Shown: positions 26,635 through 36,006, counted from the first letter of the stretch. The stretch: 64,000 nt of DNA from Lutibacter litoralis (GCF_014646675.1 NZ_BMNS01000010.1:59760-123759), one strand, 5' to 3'. The notes: generated by a model from the sequence alone, not told the origin. Numbers and translations are program-made.

Positions 26635-26723
26635 AGAGACTGAATAATATTTTTGATGTTACTTTCTGACTGAACCTGCCTGAAGAAAGGTAGTTACGAA
26701 GTAATTTATTTTAGACAATCTCT
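26635..26723 (+). repeat. Imperfect inverted repeat after response regulator
   Basis: AGAGACTG at 26635-26642 and CAATCTCT at 26716-26723 pair with one mismatch and bracket a T-rich segment with smaller pairings (GTTACT with AGTTAC-like). It resembles the degenerate palindromic intergenic repeats seen in this phylum and may end the two-component transcript. Support is weak. Confidence 0.3.
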
Positions 26724-26753
26724 TTATATTTCATTTTTTAATTAAAATTTTAC

Positions 26754-27377
26754 ATGGCAGATTTGATAAAAATTTATGATGAAAACCCAAACGAACGCGA
26801 AATTGACAAAGTTGTTGACGTTTTAAAAAAAGGGGGATTAATTATTTATCCAACTGATACTGTTTATGGATTAGGTTGTGATATTACCAATATGAAAGCT
26901 ATGGAGAAAGTAGCTAAAATTAAGGGTCTAAAATTAGCTAAAGCAAATTTTTCGTTTATATGTTATGACTTAAGTAATCTTTCAGATTATGTAAAGCAAA
27001 TTGATACACAAACTTATAAAATTCTAAAAAAATATTTGCCAGGCCCTTATACATTTGTGCTGCCAAGTAATACAAACTTACCAAAAGCTTTTAAAAACAG
27101 AAAAACTGTTGGTATTCGAATTCCTGATAATAATATTATTAGAGAATTGGTGAAAAAGTTAGGTAATCCTATAGTTTCAACTTCTATTTACGATGAAGAT
27201 GATTTATTGGAATATACTACAGATCCAGAATTAATATTTGAAAAATGGGGAGATTTGGTAGATATTGTTATTGATGGGGGTTATGGAGATAATAACGCAT
27301 CAACTGTTATCGATTTATCTAATGATGGAATTGAAATTATACGAGAAGGTAAAGGAAGTATTGACGGTTTTGTGTAG
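26754..27377 (+). CDS. Sua5/YciO/YrdC family protein, YciO type
   Basis: The 207-residue protein has the YrdC fold: GGLIIYPTDTVYGLGCD near 27-43, the P-G-P-Y-T-F-V-L-P segment, the R-I-P and STSI motifs, and a C-terminal STVIDL strand followed by REGKGSI. Family members make threonylcarbamoyl-AMP for tRNA t6A37. The segments LANFSFIC and VDIVIDGGYG resemble the YciO subgroup, whose role in t6A is less sure than that of TsaC/Sua5. It lies alone, 127 bases after the response regulator. Confidence 0.86.
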   Translation: MADLIKIYDENPNEREIDKVVDVLKKGGLIIYPTDTVYGLGCDITNMKAMEKVAKIKGLKLAKANFSFICYDLSNLSDYVKQIDTQTYKILKKYLPGPYTFVLPSNTNLPKAFKNRKTVGIRIPDNNIIRELVKKLGNPIVSTSIYDEDDLLEYTTDPELIFEKWGDLVDIVIDGGYGDNNASTVIDLSNDGIEIIREGKGSIDGFV

Positions 27378-27509
27378 TTATTGGTTTGATTTTTAAGTGA
27401 GTTACCTTCTTTTATTAAAGTATGTGATGTTATCACAAGTTTTTGAAAAGTCTTTTAAATGGTACCTTTGGCTGAGAGGAGTGGGAGCTTTTTATAATAT
27501 TTAATGTTA

Positions 27510-28535
27510 TTACTGGTTGTAGTTATTGTTTTTTAAATCAATCTCACTATATTTTTTTTTACCTAAAATAAAGTACTGCCAAACAATACTTTTAGTAGCA
27601 AAATAATCAGGTTTCTTTTTATGATTACCTCTTTTTTTATATATTTTAGAAAGTTGAGCATAAAAGCTAAAATGTGCTTTTAAGATTGCAATTGTATGCA
27701 TTATACGCAATTCTAATACAAATTTTATACCCGCAATACCATCAAGTAATAATCGCGTAAAAACAATTTCTAAAACTTGATTCTTTGGAAGGTTTTTAAC
27801 CAATGTAAACAAGCTATTTCTAAAGTTTAAAAACGTTTTTCTTGGACTTTCTTCTTTTAAAGTTGCGCCTCCAACGTGATAAACTGTTGAAGCTCCAATA
27901 TATTTAATACTATAATTTAAATTTTTGGCTCTCCAACACAAATCAATTTCTTCTTGATGTGCAAAATAGTCTTCATCAAAACCATTTAATTGGTAAAAAA
28001 CAGTAGCTTTAATAAAAAAACAAGCTCCGGAAGCCCAAAATATTTCAGAGGTATCATTAAATTGATTGTTGTCCTTTTCTAAATTTGAAAATATGCGTCC
28101 CCTACAAAATGGGTATCCATATTTATCAATAAAACCACCTGCTGCACCAGCATATTCAAATAATTCTTTGTTTTTAAAATCTAAAATTTTTGGTTGAATA
28201 ATAGCAGTATTGGGTTCATTTTCAAAAGTGGAAATAATGGTATCTAGCCAATTATTGGTAACCTCAATATCAGAATTTACCAATCCGTAAATATCAGCAT
28301 CAATATGTTTTAAGGCATCGTTATAACCTTTCGCATAACCACCATTTTTTTTGTTTTCAACTATTTTAACTGTTGAAAATGTTTTTTGAACAAAAGCTAT
28401 AGAATCATCAGTTGAAGCATTATCTGCAATATAAATTTCAACATTATTTATGTTGCTAAAGTTAACAATAGATGGCATAAATTTTTCCAACAATTGTTTT
28501 CCGTTCCAGTTTAATATTACAATAGCTATTTTCAC
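27510..28535 (-). CDS. Family 2 glycosyltransferase
   Basis: The 341-residue GT-A enzyme shows the nucleotide-sugar site VILNWNG near 6-12, ADNASTDDS, GGYAKGYNDAL, the metal-binding NSDIEV at about 88-93, WASGACFFIK, and the acceptor-side DEDYFAHQEEIDLCWR. The C-terminal 80 residues are basic and may touch the membrane. It is likely in polysaccharide or lipopolysaccharide synthesis. The start is GTG at 28535: no ATG is near, the family start KIAIVILNWNG follows at once, and a promoter box lies five bases upstream. Confidence 0.9.
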   Translation of the reverse strand: MKIAIVILNWNGKQLLEKFMPSIVNFSNINNVEIYIADNASTDDSIAFVQKTFSTVKIVENKKNGGYAKGYNDALKHIDADIYGLVNSDIEVTNNWLDTIISTFENEPNTAIIQPKILDFKNKELFEYAGAAGGFIDKYGYPFCRGRIFSNLEKDNNQFNDTSEIFWASGACFFIKATVFYQLNGFDEDYFAHQEEIDLCWRAKNLNYSIKYIGASTVYHVGGATLKEESPRKTFLNFRNSLFTLVKNLPKNQVLEIVFTRLLLDGIAGIKFVLELRIMHTIAILKAHFSFYAQLSKIYKKRGNHKKKPDYFATKSIVWQYFILGKKKYSEIDLKNNNYNQ

Positions 28536-28540
28536 AAATG

Positions 28541-28548
28541 CAAACTTA
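28541..28548 (-). promoter_or_regulatory. Glycosyltransferase promoter -7 box, adjacent to GTG start
   Basis: Read leftward, TAAGTTTG fits TAnnTTTG and ends five bases before the GTG start. TTGACA lies 12 bases upstream of it, closer than the usual spacing. A leaderless transcript is suggested. Confidence 0.4.
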
Positions 28549-28620
28549 CTATAAACTTGTCAATATTATTATTTAGAATACTAAAAGTTTATTAAATAAT
28601 ATAGATGAAATTAAAAAAAT

Positions 28621-29076
28621 CTACGAATCAAATTTGCTATAATTTGGAATGTCTTTCAAAAAAATATAACGTTCATTTTTAAAATCCATATTACAGTAAA
28701 AATGCTCTAAACCATTGGTTGTAATTAGGTAATTGGCATTTAATTTTAGGTTATAACGTGCAATCTGGTCAAAAGTTTCTTGTGTTATTTTTATTGAAGG
28801 CGCTTTACATTCAACAATAATATCCGGATTTCCTTCAGCATTAAAAATTAAAATATCGGTACGTCTTGTTAATTTATTGATTGTTAGTTTTTTTTCAACA
28901 GCAAATAAAGAAATGGGATATTTTTTTTCTTCAATTAAAAACCACACAAAATGTTGTCTTACCCATTCTTCTGGAGTTAAAACGACATATTTTTTTCTGA
29001 TGATATCAAAAATAAAAAGCTTATTTTCACTACTTTTGAATCTGAATTTATATGTTGGTAAATTCAATTGTTGCAT
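28621..29076 (-). CDS. Solitary HsdR N-terminal nuclease-domain protein
   Basis: This 151-residue protein corresponds to the N-terminal nuclease domain of type I restriction subunit HsdR (HSDR_N_2 type) without helicase parts. The PD-(D/E)XK core is visible: RRTDILIFNAEGNPDIIVECKAP contains the Asp and the E-x-K triad, followed by a QIARYN helix. No HsdM or HsdS gene is near. It is a standard neighbour of holA in Flavobacteriaceae, so a DNA-maintenance role is more likely than restriction. Its start is only 30 bases from the divergent holA start. Confidence 0.88.
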   Translation of the reverse strand: MQQLNLPTYKFRFKSSENKLFIFDIIRKKYVVLTPEEWVRQHFVWFLIEEKKYPISLFAVEKKLTINKLTRRTDILIFNAEGNPDIIVECKAPSIKITQETFDQIARYNLKLNANYLITTNGLEHFYCNMDFKNERYIFLKDIPNYSKFDS

Positions 29077-29106
29077 ACCGCAAAAATGCTAATTTTTTTT
29101 ATATAA

Positions 29107-30111
29107 ATGAATGACATTACAAAAATAGTTTCTGATATTAATAATGGAAATATAAAGCCTATTTATTTTTTAATGGGTGAAGAACCTTATTATATTGATA
29201 AAATTTCAGAATATATTGAAAATAATATCCTTGCTGAAGAGGAGAAGGGTTTTAATCAGATGGTGTTGTACGGAAGAGATGTTACCATTGAAGAAATAAT
29301 TGATAATGCCAAACGTTTTCCAATGATGGCGGAAAAGCAAGTTGTTATTGTTAAAGAAGCACAAGATTTATCCAGAACTATAGAAAAATTGGTGTCTTAT
29401 GCAAAACAGCCACAACCGTCAACAGTCTTGGTTATTTGCTATAAATACAAAAAAATAGACAAACGTAAATCGCTCTATAAAGAAATTAATAAAGTTGGGT
29501 TAGTTTATGAAAGTAAAAAATTATACGAGAATCATGTAGCTGATTGGATTCGGAGAGTATTAGCTGGTAAAAAATATAAAATTGACACTAAAGCAACGTT
29601 AATGCTAATAGAGTTTTTGGGTACAGATTTAAGTAAAATTAATAACGAATTAAATAAATTAATGTTGGTTTTACCAAAAGAAGCTACCATTACTCCAGAA
29701 GCAATTGAAGACAATATTGGAATTAGCAAAGATTATAATAATTTTGAGTTAAGAAAAGCTGTTGGAGAACGAGATGTATTAAAAGCGAATAGAATTATCA
29801 ATCATTTTGCTCAAAATCAGAAAGCAAATCCTATGATTATGACTATTTCTTTATTGAATAGTTTTTTTACGCAATTACTTATTTATCATAGTTTAAAAGA
29901 CAAATCTAAAAATAGTGTTGCAAAGGCACTTGGAGTGAATCCCTTCTTTGTTTCAGATTATACTATGGCAGCAAAAAACTATCCAATGCGAAAAGTATCT
30001 CAGGTAATCGGACTTTTACGTAATGCCGATGTTAAAAGTAAAGGGGTAGGAGCAAATGCTTTGCCTGCAGGAGATATTTTAAAAGAGTTACTTTTTAAGA
30101 TTATTCATTAG
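29107..30111 (+). CDS. holA: DNA polymerase III subunit delta
   Basis: This is the clamp-loader subunit that opens the beta sliding clamp. The 334 residues fit the family: the start IKPIYFLMGEEPYYIDKI with a degenerate P-loop, PMMAEKQVVIVKEAQDL (about 77-93), the LSKINNELNKL helix, and the C-terminal collar domain (GERDVLKANRIINHF, SLLNSFFTQLLIYH). No catalytic Walker residues are expected in delta. It is divergent from the HsdR_N gene with overlapping promoter space. Confidence 0.94.
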   Translation: MNDITKIVSDINNGNIKPIYFLMGEEPYYIDKISEYIENNILAEEEKGFNQMVLYGRDVTIEEIIDNAKRFPMMAEKQVVIVKEAQDLSRTIEKLVSYAKQPQPSTVLVICYKYKKIDKRKSLYKEINKVGLVYESKKLYENHVADWIRRVLAGKKYKIDTKATLMLIEFLGTDLSKINNELNKLMLVLPKEATITPEAIEDNIGISKDYNNFELRKAVGERDVLKANRIINHFAQNQKANPMIMTISLLNSFFTQLLIYHSLKDKSKNSVAKALGVNPFFVSDYTMAAKNYPMRKVSQVIGLLRNADVKSKGVGANALPAGDILKELLFKIIH

Positions 30112-30162
30112 GTTTGTGATGTATAGTTTTAAAGATGCAAGTTTATATCCTAAACTATTGAA

Positions 30163-31179
30163 TCAAAATTGTTTATCAACAACAATTCTGTTTTCTCTAT
30201 TGGCAATTTCCCAAGCTGTATAAAAAATTAATTGTGTTCTTTTTTGTAAAAGTTCGTAATTAATTTTATCGGGAGTGTCTGAGGGTTGATGATAATCCTG
30301 GTGTGTTCCGTTAAAATAAAAAATTATAGGAATGTTATTTTTAGCAAAATTGTAGTGATCAGATCTGTAATAAAATCGATTAGGATCTTCATCGTCATTA
30401 AATGAATAATCTAAATTAATATTAGTAAACTTTGTGTTTATTTCTTCTGAAATGTTATGTAACTCAGTACTTAATTTGTCTGAACCAATTAAATAAATAT
30501 AATTTGGGTTTCTTTCGTGCGTATCATCCAAACGACCGATCATATCTATATTTAAATTTGCAACGGTATTAATAAGAGGAAAAACAGGATTATTTACATA
30601 ATATTTAGAACCTAAAAGTCCTTTTTCTTCACCTGTAACGTGTAAAAATAAGATAGAACGCTTTGGTCCATTTCCAAATTCTTTAGCTTTTTGAAATGCT
30701 TCTGCAATTTTTAAAATAGCCACTGTACCAGATCCGTTATCGTCTGCTCCATTATAAATTTCACCATTTCTAATGCCTAAATGATCTAAATGGGCAGATA
30801 TTACAATAATTTCTTCAGGTTTTTCAGATCCTTCAATAAAAGCCAATACATTTTCTGAAGGATTTAAATTTGGTCTTAAATTTTCAGTTGGAATTTTTTG
30901 AAAGTAATTATTACCTTCGAAAGGACTAGCAATATTGCTATTTATATAAAAGTTTTTTAAATATTCTGCTGCTTTCTTCTGTCCAGATTCACCAGTTTCT
31001 CTTCCTTCAAATTCATCTGAAGCAATATTATATAAATGAGTTTTTAAATCTTCAACAGTAATTGTGGTTGCATATTTGGTTGCAGAAACACCTGTAGTTT
31101 CATTAATTTCTGAAATATGATTGTTACTTCCACAACTAATTATGAATGCTGAAGTAATTAAAACAAGTATTTTTTTCAT
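30163..31179 (-). CDS. M28 family zinc aminopeptidase, lipoprotein
   Basis: The 338-residue exported peptidase starts with a lipoprotein signal (lipid Cys at about 16, ISCGS). Two-zinc site residues are all present: HLDH near 131-134, GADDNGSG, the catalytic Glu pair in TGEEKGLLGS, NIDMIGR, and the late His in HQDYHQPSDT. It would cut N-terminal residues from peptides in the periplasm or at the cell surface. A leftward promoter box is at 31201-31208. It stands 44 bases after the FecE-like gene and probably has its own transcript. Confidence 0.92.
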   Translation of the reverse strand: MKKILVLITSAFIISCGSNNHISEINETTGVSATKYATTITVEDLKTHLYNIASDEFEGRETGESGQKKAAEYLKNFYINSNIASPFEGNNYFQKIPTENLRPNLNPSENVLAFIEGSEKPEEIIVISAHLDHLGIRNGEIYNGADDNGSGTVAILKIAEAFQKAKEFGNGPKRSILFLHVTGEEKGLLGSKYYVNNPVFPLINTVANLNIDMIGRLDDTHERNPNYIYLIGSDKLSTELHNISEEINTKFTNINLDYSFNDDEDPNRFYYRSDHYNFAKNNIPIIFYFNGTHQDYHQPSDTPDKINYELLQKRTQLIFYTAWEIANRENRIVVDKQF

Positions 31180-31200
31180 CTATATATTTTTGAAGAGTTT

Positions 31201-31208
31201 CAAATATA
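31201..31208 (-). promoter_or_regulatory. M28 peptidase promoter -7 box
   Basis: Read leftward, TATATTTG fits TAnnTTTG and lies 21 bases before the start codon, in the gap after the FecE-like gene, which supports a separate transcript for the peptidase. Confidence 0.5.
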
Positions 31209-31223
31209 TAAAAATATTAATGT

Positions 31224-32021
31224 TTAAAAAGAATTTGAAATTGAAAACTGTTTTAAAGCTTTATTAAAGCTAATTAAATTAGAATCAAAAAGTAGTTCAA
31301 GTTCGTTATTTTCAATAAGTATGTCAGTTTTACCACTTATAAATTTAGATGAGGACATCAGCCACAATTCATCTGCTAATTGTAGTGCTAAATTAGCTTC
31401 GTGTGTAGATACAATAATTGTTTTATTAAATTCAGCTGCTAAATTTTTCAATAAAGAAAATGTATTAACAGTATGATGTAAATCTAAATGTGCCGTTGGT
31501 TCATCTAAAACAATAATTGGGGTGTCTTGTGTTAAAGCTCTGGCAATCAAAATCTTTTGTAGTTGTCCATCACTTAATTCATAACATTTAGAATTCATTA
31601 AATGGCTTGTATTTGTTTTTTTGAAAGCCATCTGAATTATTTCCATATCTTTATTAGTAAGGTACCCAATCCAATTTGTAAAAGGCTGTCTACCTAATGC
31701 AACCAATTCAAAAACAGTTAAACTACTATCGGGCAAGCGTTCGGTAAGCACTAAGCTCATTATTTTAGATAATTCTATATTTGTTAAGTTATCTAAATTT
31801 TTTTGATCAATTAAAACAGTACCATTTAAAGCTGGCTGAACTTTGGTTAAGGTTCTAAGTAATGTAGATTTTCCAATTCCGTTTTTTCCAAGTAAACAAA
31901 CTAAATTACCAGCTTCTAAATTAATGGATAAATCAGTAGCAATTACAGAAACTTGTTTTTTTGAAGTATATCCAATACTTAAGTTTGTGGTTTTTAGAAT
32001 ATGTTTCTTAGGTTGTTTCAT
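31224..32021 (-). CDS. Iron-siderophore/cobalamin type ABC ATPase (FecE-like)
   Basis: The 265-residue ATPase has Walker A GKNGIGKST (about 44-52), Q-loop LVLTERLPDSSLTVFELVALGRQPF, signature LSDGQLQKILIARAL (Asp instead of the usual Gly at the third position), Walker B PIIVLDEPTAHLD and switch STHEANLAL. The VALGRXP motif is typical of FecE/BtuD/HmuV importers. Its start shares one base with the stop of the permease gene (TAATG), so translation is coupled. No binding protein is encoded here. Confidence 0.92.
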   Translation of the reverse strand: MKQPKKHILKTTNLSIGYTSKKQVSVIATDLSINLEAGNLVCLLGKNGIGKSTLLRTLTKVQPALNGTVLIDQKNLDNLTNIELSKIMSLVLTERLPDSSLTVFELVALGRQPFTNWIGYLTNKDMEIIQMAFKKTNTSHLMNSKCYELSDGQLQKILIARALTQDTPIIVLDEPTAHLDLHHTVNTFSLLKNLAAEFNKTIIVSTHEANLALQLADELWLMSSSKFISGKTDILIENNELELLFDSNLISFNKALKQFSISNSF

Positions 32022-33055
32022 TAATAATAAACTTTTCTTTTTCTAACCAACAACCAAATAATTATTGGAGCTCCAAATAATGACGTAATTGCATTTATTG
32101 GTAATGTATATTCACTTGTTGGTAACTGTGCAATACTATCGCAAATTAACATAATTATTGCACCGCTTATAGCAACTGCAGGAATTAATGTTTTATGATT
32201 CGAAGTGCTAAATAACAGTTTTGTTAAATGCGGTACAGCCAAACCTATAAAAGCAATAGGTCCAGAAAAGGCCGTAATAACTCCAGTTAATAAACTAGTT
32301 GCAATTAGTACTAAATTACGTGTTTTTTTTACATTAACACCTAAGCTTTTTGCATAATTTTCACCTAATAGTAATGTGTTTAAAGGCTTTATTATAAAAA
32401 TTACAAAAGAGATTCCAATTAAAAAAGCAACACATAAAACAGTTATTTCTTTCCAACTTAGATTCCCAAGGCTTCCAAAACTCCAAAACATATATTGTTG
32501 CAATTGACTAGCACTTCCAAAATAAGCTAAAATACTTATTACAGCAGATGTTAAACTACCAAACATCAATCCAATTATTAATATTGACATGGTGTTTTTA
32601 ACTTTTTGTGCCGCAATCATTACAGCAGAAAGTACTAAAAATGCACCTAAGCTTGCTGCAATTGCCAAACCAAAATTTGTAAATGCATAACTGGTAATGT
32701 TTGCTCCTAAAAATGAACCTCCTAAAATTAAAATGGCGACTCCTAAACTGGCTCCAGAACTTATTCCTAATACAAAAGGACCTGCTAATGGATTTCTAAA
32801 TAAGGTTTGCATTAACAAACCACTTATAGATAAACCAGAGCCTACAATTATTGCAGTTATTGCCTTTGGTAAACGGACACTTAAAATAATTGAACCCCAA
32901 GAATCTTTCTCAAGTTCACCATTTGTTAATGCTAAAAACACTTGTTTTAACGGAATATAAACAGACCCTAAACTAAGGTTAACTATAAATACAAAGACTA
33001 ATGTAATTAGTAGAATTATAAATGTTTTTTTGTATGATTTTGTTGGATTAATCAA
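32021..33055 (-). CDS. FecCD family ABC permease
   Basis: The 344-residue permease has about ten membrane helices and the family motifs: [23 protein letters not shown] near 61-83, [15 protein letters not shown], and late [13 protein letters not shown]. It imports iron-siderophore, haem or vitamin B12 across the inner membrane with the downstream ATPase. Its start overlaps the end of rdgB by four bases. The periplasmic binding protein and TonB receptor must be elsewhere, so the substrate is open. Confidence 0.94.
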   Translation of the reverse strand: MINPTKSYKKTFIILLITLVFVFIVNLSLGSVYIPLKQVFLALTNGELEKDSWGSIILSVRLPKAITAIIVGSGLSISGLLMQTLFRNPLAGPFVLGISSGASLGVAILILGGSFLGANITSYAFTNFGLAIAASLGAFLVLSAVMIAAQKVKNTMSILIIGLMFGSLTSAVISILAYFGSASQLQQYMFWSFGSLGNLSWKEITVLCVAFLIGISFVIFIIKPLNTLLLGENYAKSLGVNVKKTRNLVLIATSLLTGVITAFSGPIAFIGLAVPHLTKLLFSTSNHKTLIPAVAISGAIIMLICDSIAQLPTSEYTLPINAITSLFGAPIIIWLLVRKRKVYY

Positions 33056-33636
33056 AAATGATTTTTTAAAAAATGTACTAATTGTTGTATGGCTTTTCCT
33101 CTGTGACTAATAGTTCCTTTTTCTTTTAAATCCATTTCTGCAAAAGATTTGTTATAACCTTTAGGCATAAATATAGGATCGTAACCAAAGCCAGAGATGC
33201 CTTGTTTTTCTTTTAAAATTTGTCCTTTACAAATTCCGTCAAATATAAATTGTTTTTTGTTAATATTTAAGGCAATTACAGTTTTAAATTGTGCATTTCT
33301 ATTTAAGTTATCACCAAGTTCAGTTAATAGTTTACTCATATTTTTTTCTGAATTGTTTTCTTCACCTGCATAACGTGCAGAATAAACTCCGGGTTGGTTA
33401 TTTAAAGCTTCAACTTCTAACCCGGTATCGTCAGCAAAACAATTTAAACCATATTTTTTAGTAATGTAATTGGCTTTTAAGATTGCGTTTCCTTCTAAAG
33501 TATCTGCAGTTTCTGGAATGTCATCAAAACAATTTATATCGGCTAAACTTACAATTTCAAAATTGGTTAGCATTGCCCGTACTTCCTTTAGTTTATTTTT
33601 ATTATTGGTAGCAAAAACAAGTTTTAATTTATTCAT
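33052..33636 (-). CDS. rdgB: Non-canonical purine NTP pyrophosphatase (RdgB/HAM1)
   Basis: The enzyme hydrolyses dITP, dXTP and related nucleotides to monophosphates, keeping them out of DNA. The 194 residues carry [14 protein letters not shown] (about 6-19), [38 protein letters not shown] and the C-terminal SHRGKAI. Length is standard. It overlaps rlmH by eight bases upstream and the permease by four downstream, forming one tight operon. Confidence 0.96.
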   Translation of the reverse strand: MNKLKLVFATNNKNKLKEVRAMLTNFEIVSLADINCFDDIPETADTLEGNAILKANYITKKYGLNCFADDTGLEVEALNNQPGVYSARYAGEENNSEKNMSKLLTELGDNLNRNAQFKTVIALNINKKQFIFDGICKGQILKEKQGISGFGYDPIFMPKGYNKSFAEMDLKEKGTISHRGKAIQQLVHFLKNHF

Positions 33637-34102
33637 GATGGTAAGGTTCGTTTTTTAAAATGGTAAATGCCCGGTAAATTTGTTCAACAATAAATAAACG
33701 AATCATTTGGTGCGAGAATGTCATCTTAGATAAGGAAATTTTCCCTTGAGACTTTTGATAAACAGCATCGGAAAATCCATAAGGACCTCCAATTACCAAT
33801 ACTAATTGTTTTATGCCAGCATTCATTTTTTTCTGAAGAAATTGAGAGAAAGCAACTGACCTATATTCCTTACCTTTTTCATCAAGTAAAATTAAAACAT
33901 CTGTTGCGTTTAATTTTTTTAAAATTAAAATTCCTTCTTTTTCCTTTTGTTGGACTTCACTTAAATTTTTTATATTTTTTAAGTCAGGAATAATTTCAAT
34001 TTCAAAGTTAATATAATGTTTTAACCTATTTTGGTAGGTTTCAATTAACGTTTGTAAATTTTTATCATCGGTTTTTCCGATTGTGAGCAACTTAATTTTC
34101 AT
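33629..34102 (-). CDS. rlmH: 23S rRNA m3-pseudouridine-1915 methyltransferase
   Basis: RlmH is a SPOUT-class enzyme that methylates pseudouridine 1915 in helix 69 of 23S rRNA. The 157 residues show [10 protein letters not shown] at the start, [15 protein letters not shown], the knot segment LVIGGPYGF, and the C-terminal [19 protein letters not shown] with YHHE at the end. Length matches the family. It is the first gene of the rlmH-rdgB-fecD-fecE overlap operon and its promoter box lies four bases from the ATG. Confidence 0.97.
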   Translation of the reverse strand: MKIKLLTIGKTDDKNLQTLIETYQNRLKHYINFEIEIIPDLKNIKNLSEVQQKEKEGILILKKLNATDVLILLDEKGKEYRSVAFSQFLQKKMNAGIKQLVLVIGGPYGFSDAVYQKSQGKISLSKMTFSHQMIRLFIVEQIYRAFTILKNEPYHHE

Positions 34103-34106
34103 TTCA

Positions 34107-34114
34107 CAAATATA
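34107..34114 (-). promoter_or_regulatory. rlmH promoter -7 box, adjacent to ATG
   Basis: Read leftward, TATATTTG fits TAnnTTTG and ends four bases before the rlmH ATG, implying a leaderless or nearly leaderless mRNA. Confidence 0.45.
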
Positions 34115-34152
34115 AAAAGAATTAAAGCTTTAATTTTTGAAAATAAAAAAGT

Positions 34153-34160
34153 TATTTTTG
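34153..34160 (+). promoter_or_regulatory. nadC promoter -7 box
   Basis: TATTTTTG fits TAnnTTTG and lies 18 bases before the ATG at 34179. It excludes the TTG at 34137 as start codon, since that would lie upstream of the transcript. Confidence 0.5.
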
Positions 34161-34178
34161 TTTGAAAATAGTAGTAAA

Positions 34179-35039
34179 ATGATATCACAAAAACAATTTG
34201 AAAAAGAACTCGATAGAATAATTTCAAATGCAATTAGAGAAGATGTTGGAGATGGTGATTACAGCTCATTAGCATGTATTCCAAAAGAAGCTACTGGAAA
34301 AGCAAAACTGCTGGTTAAAGAAGATGGAATAATTGCTGGTGTTGAAATGGCAAAACGTATTTTTAAGTATGTAGATGCGGATTTAAAAGTTGAAACTTTA
34401 ATAAATGATGGAGCAAAAGTGCATTGCGGTGATATTGTTTTTTATGTTAAAGGAAACTCTCAATCTATTTTAAAATCGGAACGTTTGGTTTTAAATGTAA
34501 TGCAACGGATGAGTGCAATTGCAAAAAAAACCAACGAATTTGTGCAACTATTAGAAGGTACAAAAACAAAAGTATTAGATACAAGAAAAACAACTCCTGG
34601 AATTAGAGCTATTGAAAAATGGGCTGTAAAAATTGGTGGTGGAGAGAATCATAGATTTGCATTGTATGATATGATTATGCTCAAAGACAATCATATAGAT
34701 TTTTGTGGAGGAGTTACAAAAGCCATCAAAAAAACACAGCAGTATTTAAAAGATAATAACTTAGATTTAAAAATTATTGTTGAATCTAGAAGTTTAGAAG
34801 AAATCAAAGAAATATTGGCAGTTGGTGGTGTGTATCGTATTTTAATCGATAATTTCAACTACGAAGACACCAAAAAGGCGGTTGAATTAATTGGAAATCA
34901 ATGTCAAACGGAATCTTCAGGAGGAATTAATTTAGAAACTGCAAGAAAATACGCCGAATGTGGTGTAGATTGTATTTCATCTGGAGCTTTAACGCACTCT
35001 GTATATAATATGGATTTAAGTTTAAAGGCGGTTGAGTAA
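34179..35039 (+). CDS. nadC: Nicotinate-nucleotide pyrophosphorylase (carboxylating)
   Basis: Quinolinate phosphoribosyltransferase makes nicotinate mononucleotide from quinolinate and PRPP in NAD synthesis. The ATG at 34179 is chosen over an upstream TTG because a promoter box lies between them; it gives 286 residues, the family length. Motifs are REDVGDGDYSS near 19-29, SERLVLNVMQRMSAIAKKT, DTRKTTPGIRAIEKWAVKIGGGENHR, LKDNHI, and SGGINLETARKYAECGVDCIS. It runs almost into the YihY gene. Confidence 0.96.
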   Translation: MISQKQFEKELDRIISNAIREDVGDGDYSSLACIPKEATGKAKLLVKEDGIIAGVEMAKRIFKYVDADLKVETLINDGAKVHCGDIVFYVKGNSQSILKSERLVLNVMQRMSAIAKKTNEFVQLLEGTKTKVLDTRKTTPGIRAIEKWAVKIGGGENHRFALYDMIMLKDNHIDFCGGVTKAIKKTQQYLKDNNLDLKIIVESRSLEEIKEILAVGGVYRILIDNFNYEDTKKAVELIGNQCQTESSGGINLETARKYAECGVDCISSGALTHSVYNMDLSLKAVE

Positions 35040-35079
35040 TAATTTCACCGTTAACACCTTTGATCCTGGATTTAAAAAA

Positions 35080-36006
35080 ATGACAAAACGAATTGAAGAT
35101 AGCCTAAATAAAATTCCAATTCTAAATTGGCTGGTCAGACTTGGGAAACAAGTTAAAATTCCAGGTTTGCAAGGAATGTCTTTGTACGATGTTATTGAAA
35201 TGTATGTTCTTGGTATTGTAAAAGGTGCTTTAACCTCAAGAGCAGGCGGGATTGCTTTTAGTTTTTTTATGGCATTGTTCCCTTTTATTTTATTTATACT
35301 TACATTAATCCCATACATTCCAATTGAAGGATTTCAAGAGGACTTTTTGGTAATGATTGAGCAATTATTACCTCCAAATACAGCAGAAACTGTTCACGAT
35401 GTTATAGAAGATATTGCCAACACCCGTTATAGTGGTTTACTTTCATTTGGATTTATTGCCTCTGTTTTTTTAATGACAAACGGTGTAAATGCAATTTTAG
35501 GAGGTTTCGAATATTCGTACCATGTTACCGAAATGCGTAGTATTATTCGTCAATATTTTATTTCAATGATAATGTCAATAATGTTATCCTTAATTTTAGT
35601 AGCAACAGTTGCAATAATATTGTATTTTGAAATTGGAATTAACGATTTAAAATCAAAAGGTTGGTTAGAAGATGATGTATTTTGGATAGAAAAAGGACAG
35701 TTTTTATTTTTTGTATTGCTCGTATTTTTTTCAGTATCATTGTTGTACAAATACGGTACAAAAGAAGTAAAATATTTATCATTTATTACACCAGGCTCTA
35801 TTTTAACAACATTGTTAACCATTGTAATGTTTAAATTATTTTCAATTTATGTTGTAAAATTCGCAACCTATAATCAATTATATGGTTCCATAGGAACGTT
35901 ACTTGTTTTAATGCTTTTTGTTTGGTTAAATGCCATTATTTTATTGTTAGGTTTTGAGTTAAATGCAAGTATAAGTCGCTTAAGAAGATTTCATATAAAA
36001 GAATAA
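35080..36006 (+). CDS. YihY/BrkB family inner-membrane protein
   Basis: The 308-residue protein has six to seven membrane helices. Family motifs are KGALTSRAGGIAFSFFMALFPF near 47-68, the SGLLSFGFIASVFLMTNG segment, and late LYGSIGTLLVLMLFVWLNAIILLLGFELNA. BrkB was once called ribonuclease BN, wrongly; the function is unclear. I take the ATG at 35080, 41 bases after nadC. A TTG at 35032 overlapping the nadC stop would add 16 residues and is less likely, as relatives begin MTK. Confidence 0.9.
   Translation: MTKRIEDSLNKIPILNWLVRLGKQVKIPGLQGMSLYDVIEMYVLGIVKGALTSRAGGIAFSFFMALFPFILFILTLIPYIPIEGFQEDFLVMIEQLLPPNTAETVHDVIEDIANTRYSGLLSFGFIASVFLMTNGVNAILGGFEYSYHVTEMRSIIRQYFISMIMSIMLSLILVATVAIILYFEIGINDLKSKGWLEDDVFWIEKGQFLFFVLLVFFSVSLLYKYGTKEVKYLSFITPGSILTTLLTIVMFKLFSIYVVKFATYNQLYGSIGTLLVLMLFVWLNAIILLLGFELNASISRLRRFHIKE

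Noticed and set aside
27423..27437. TGTGA-N5-TCACA palindrome resembling a CRP site
   Set aside because: Spacing is five, not six, it lies after convergent genes rather than at a promoter, and it stands alone.
30112..30162. Short ATAGTTT/AAACTAT inverted repeat between holA and the M28 peptidase
   Set aside because: Seven AT-rich pairs across a wide loop are too weak to call a terminator.
34137..34178. TTG-started N-terminal extension of nadC
   Set aside because: A TAnnTTTG promoter box lies inside the extension and the family length fits ATG 34179.
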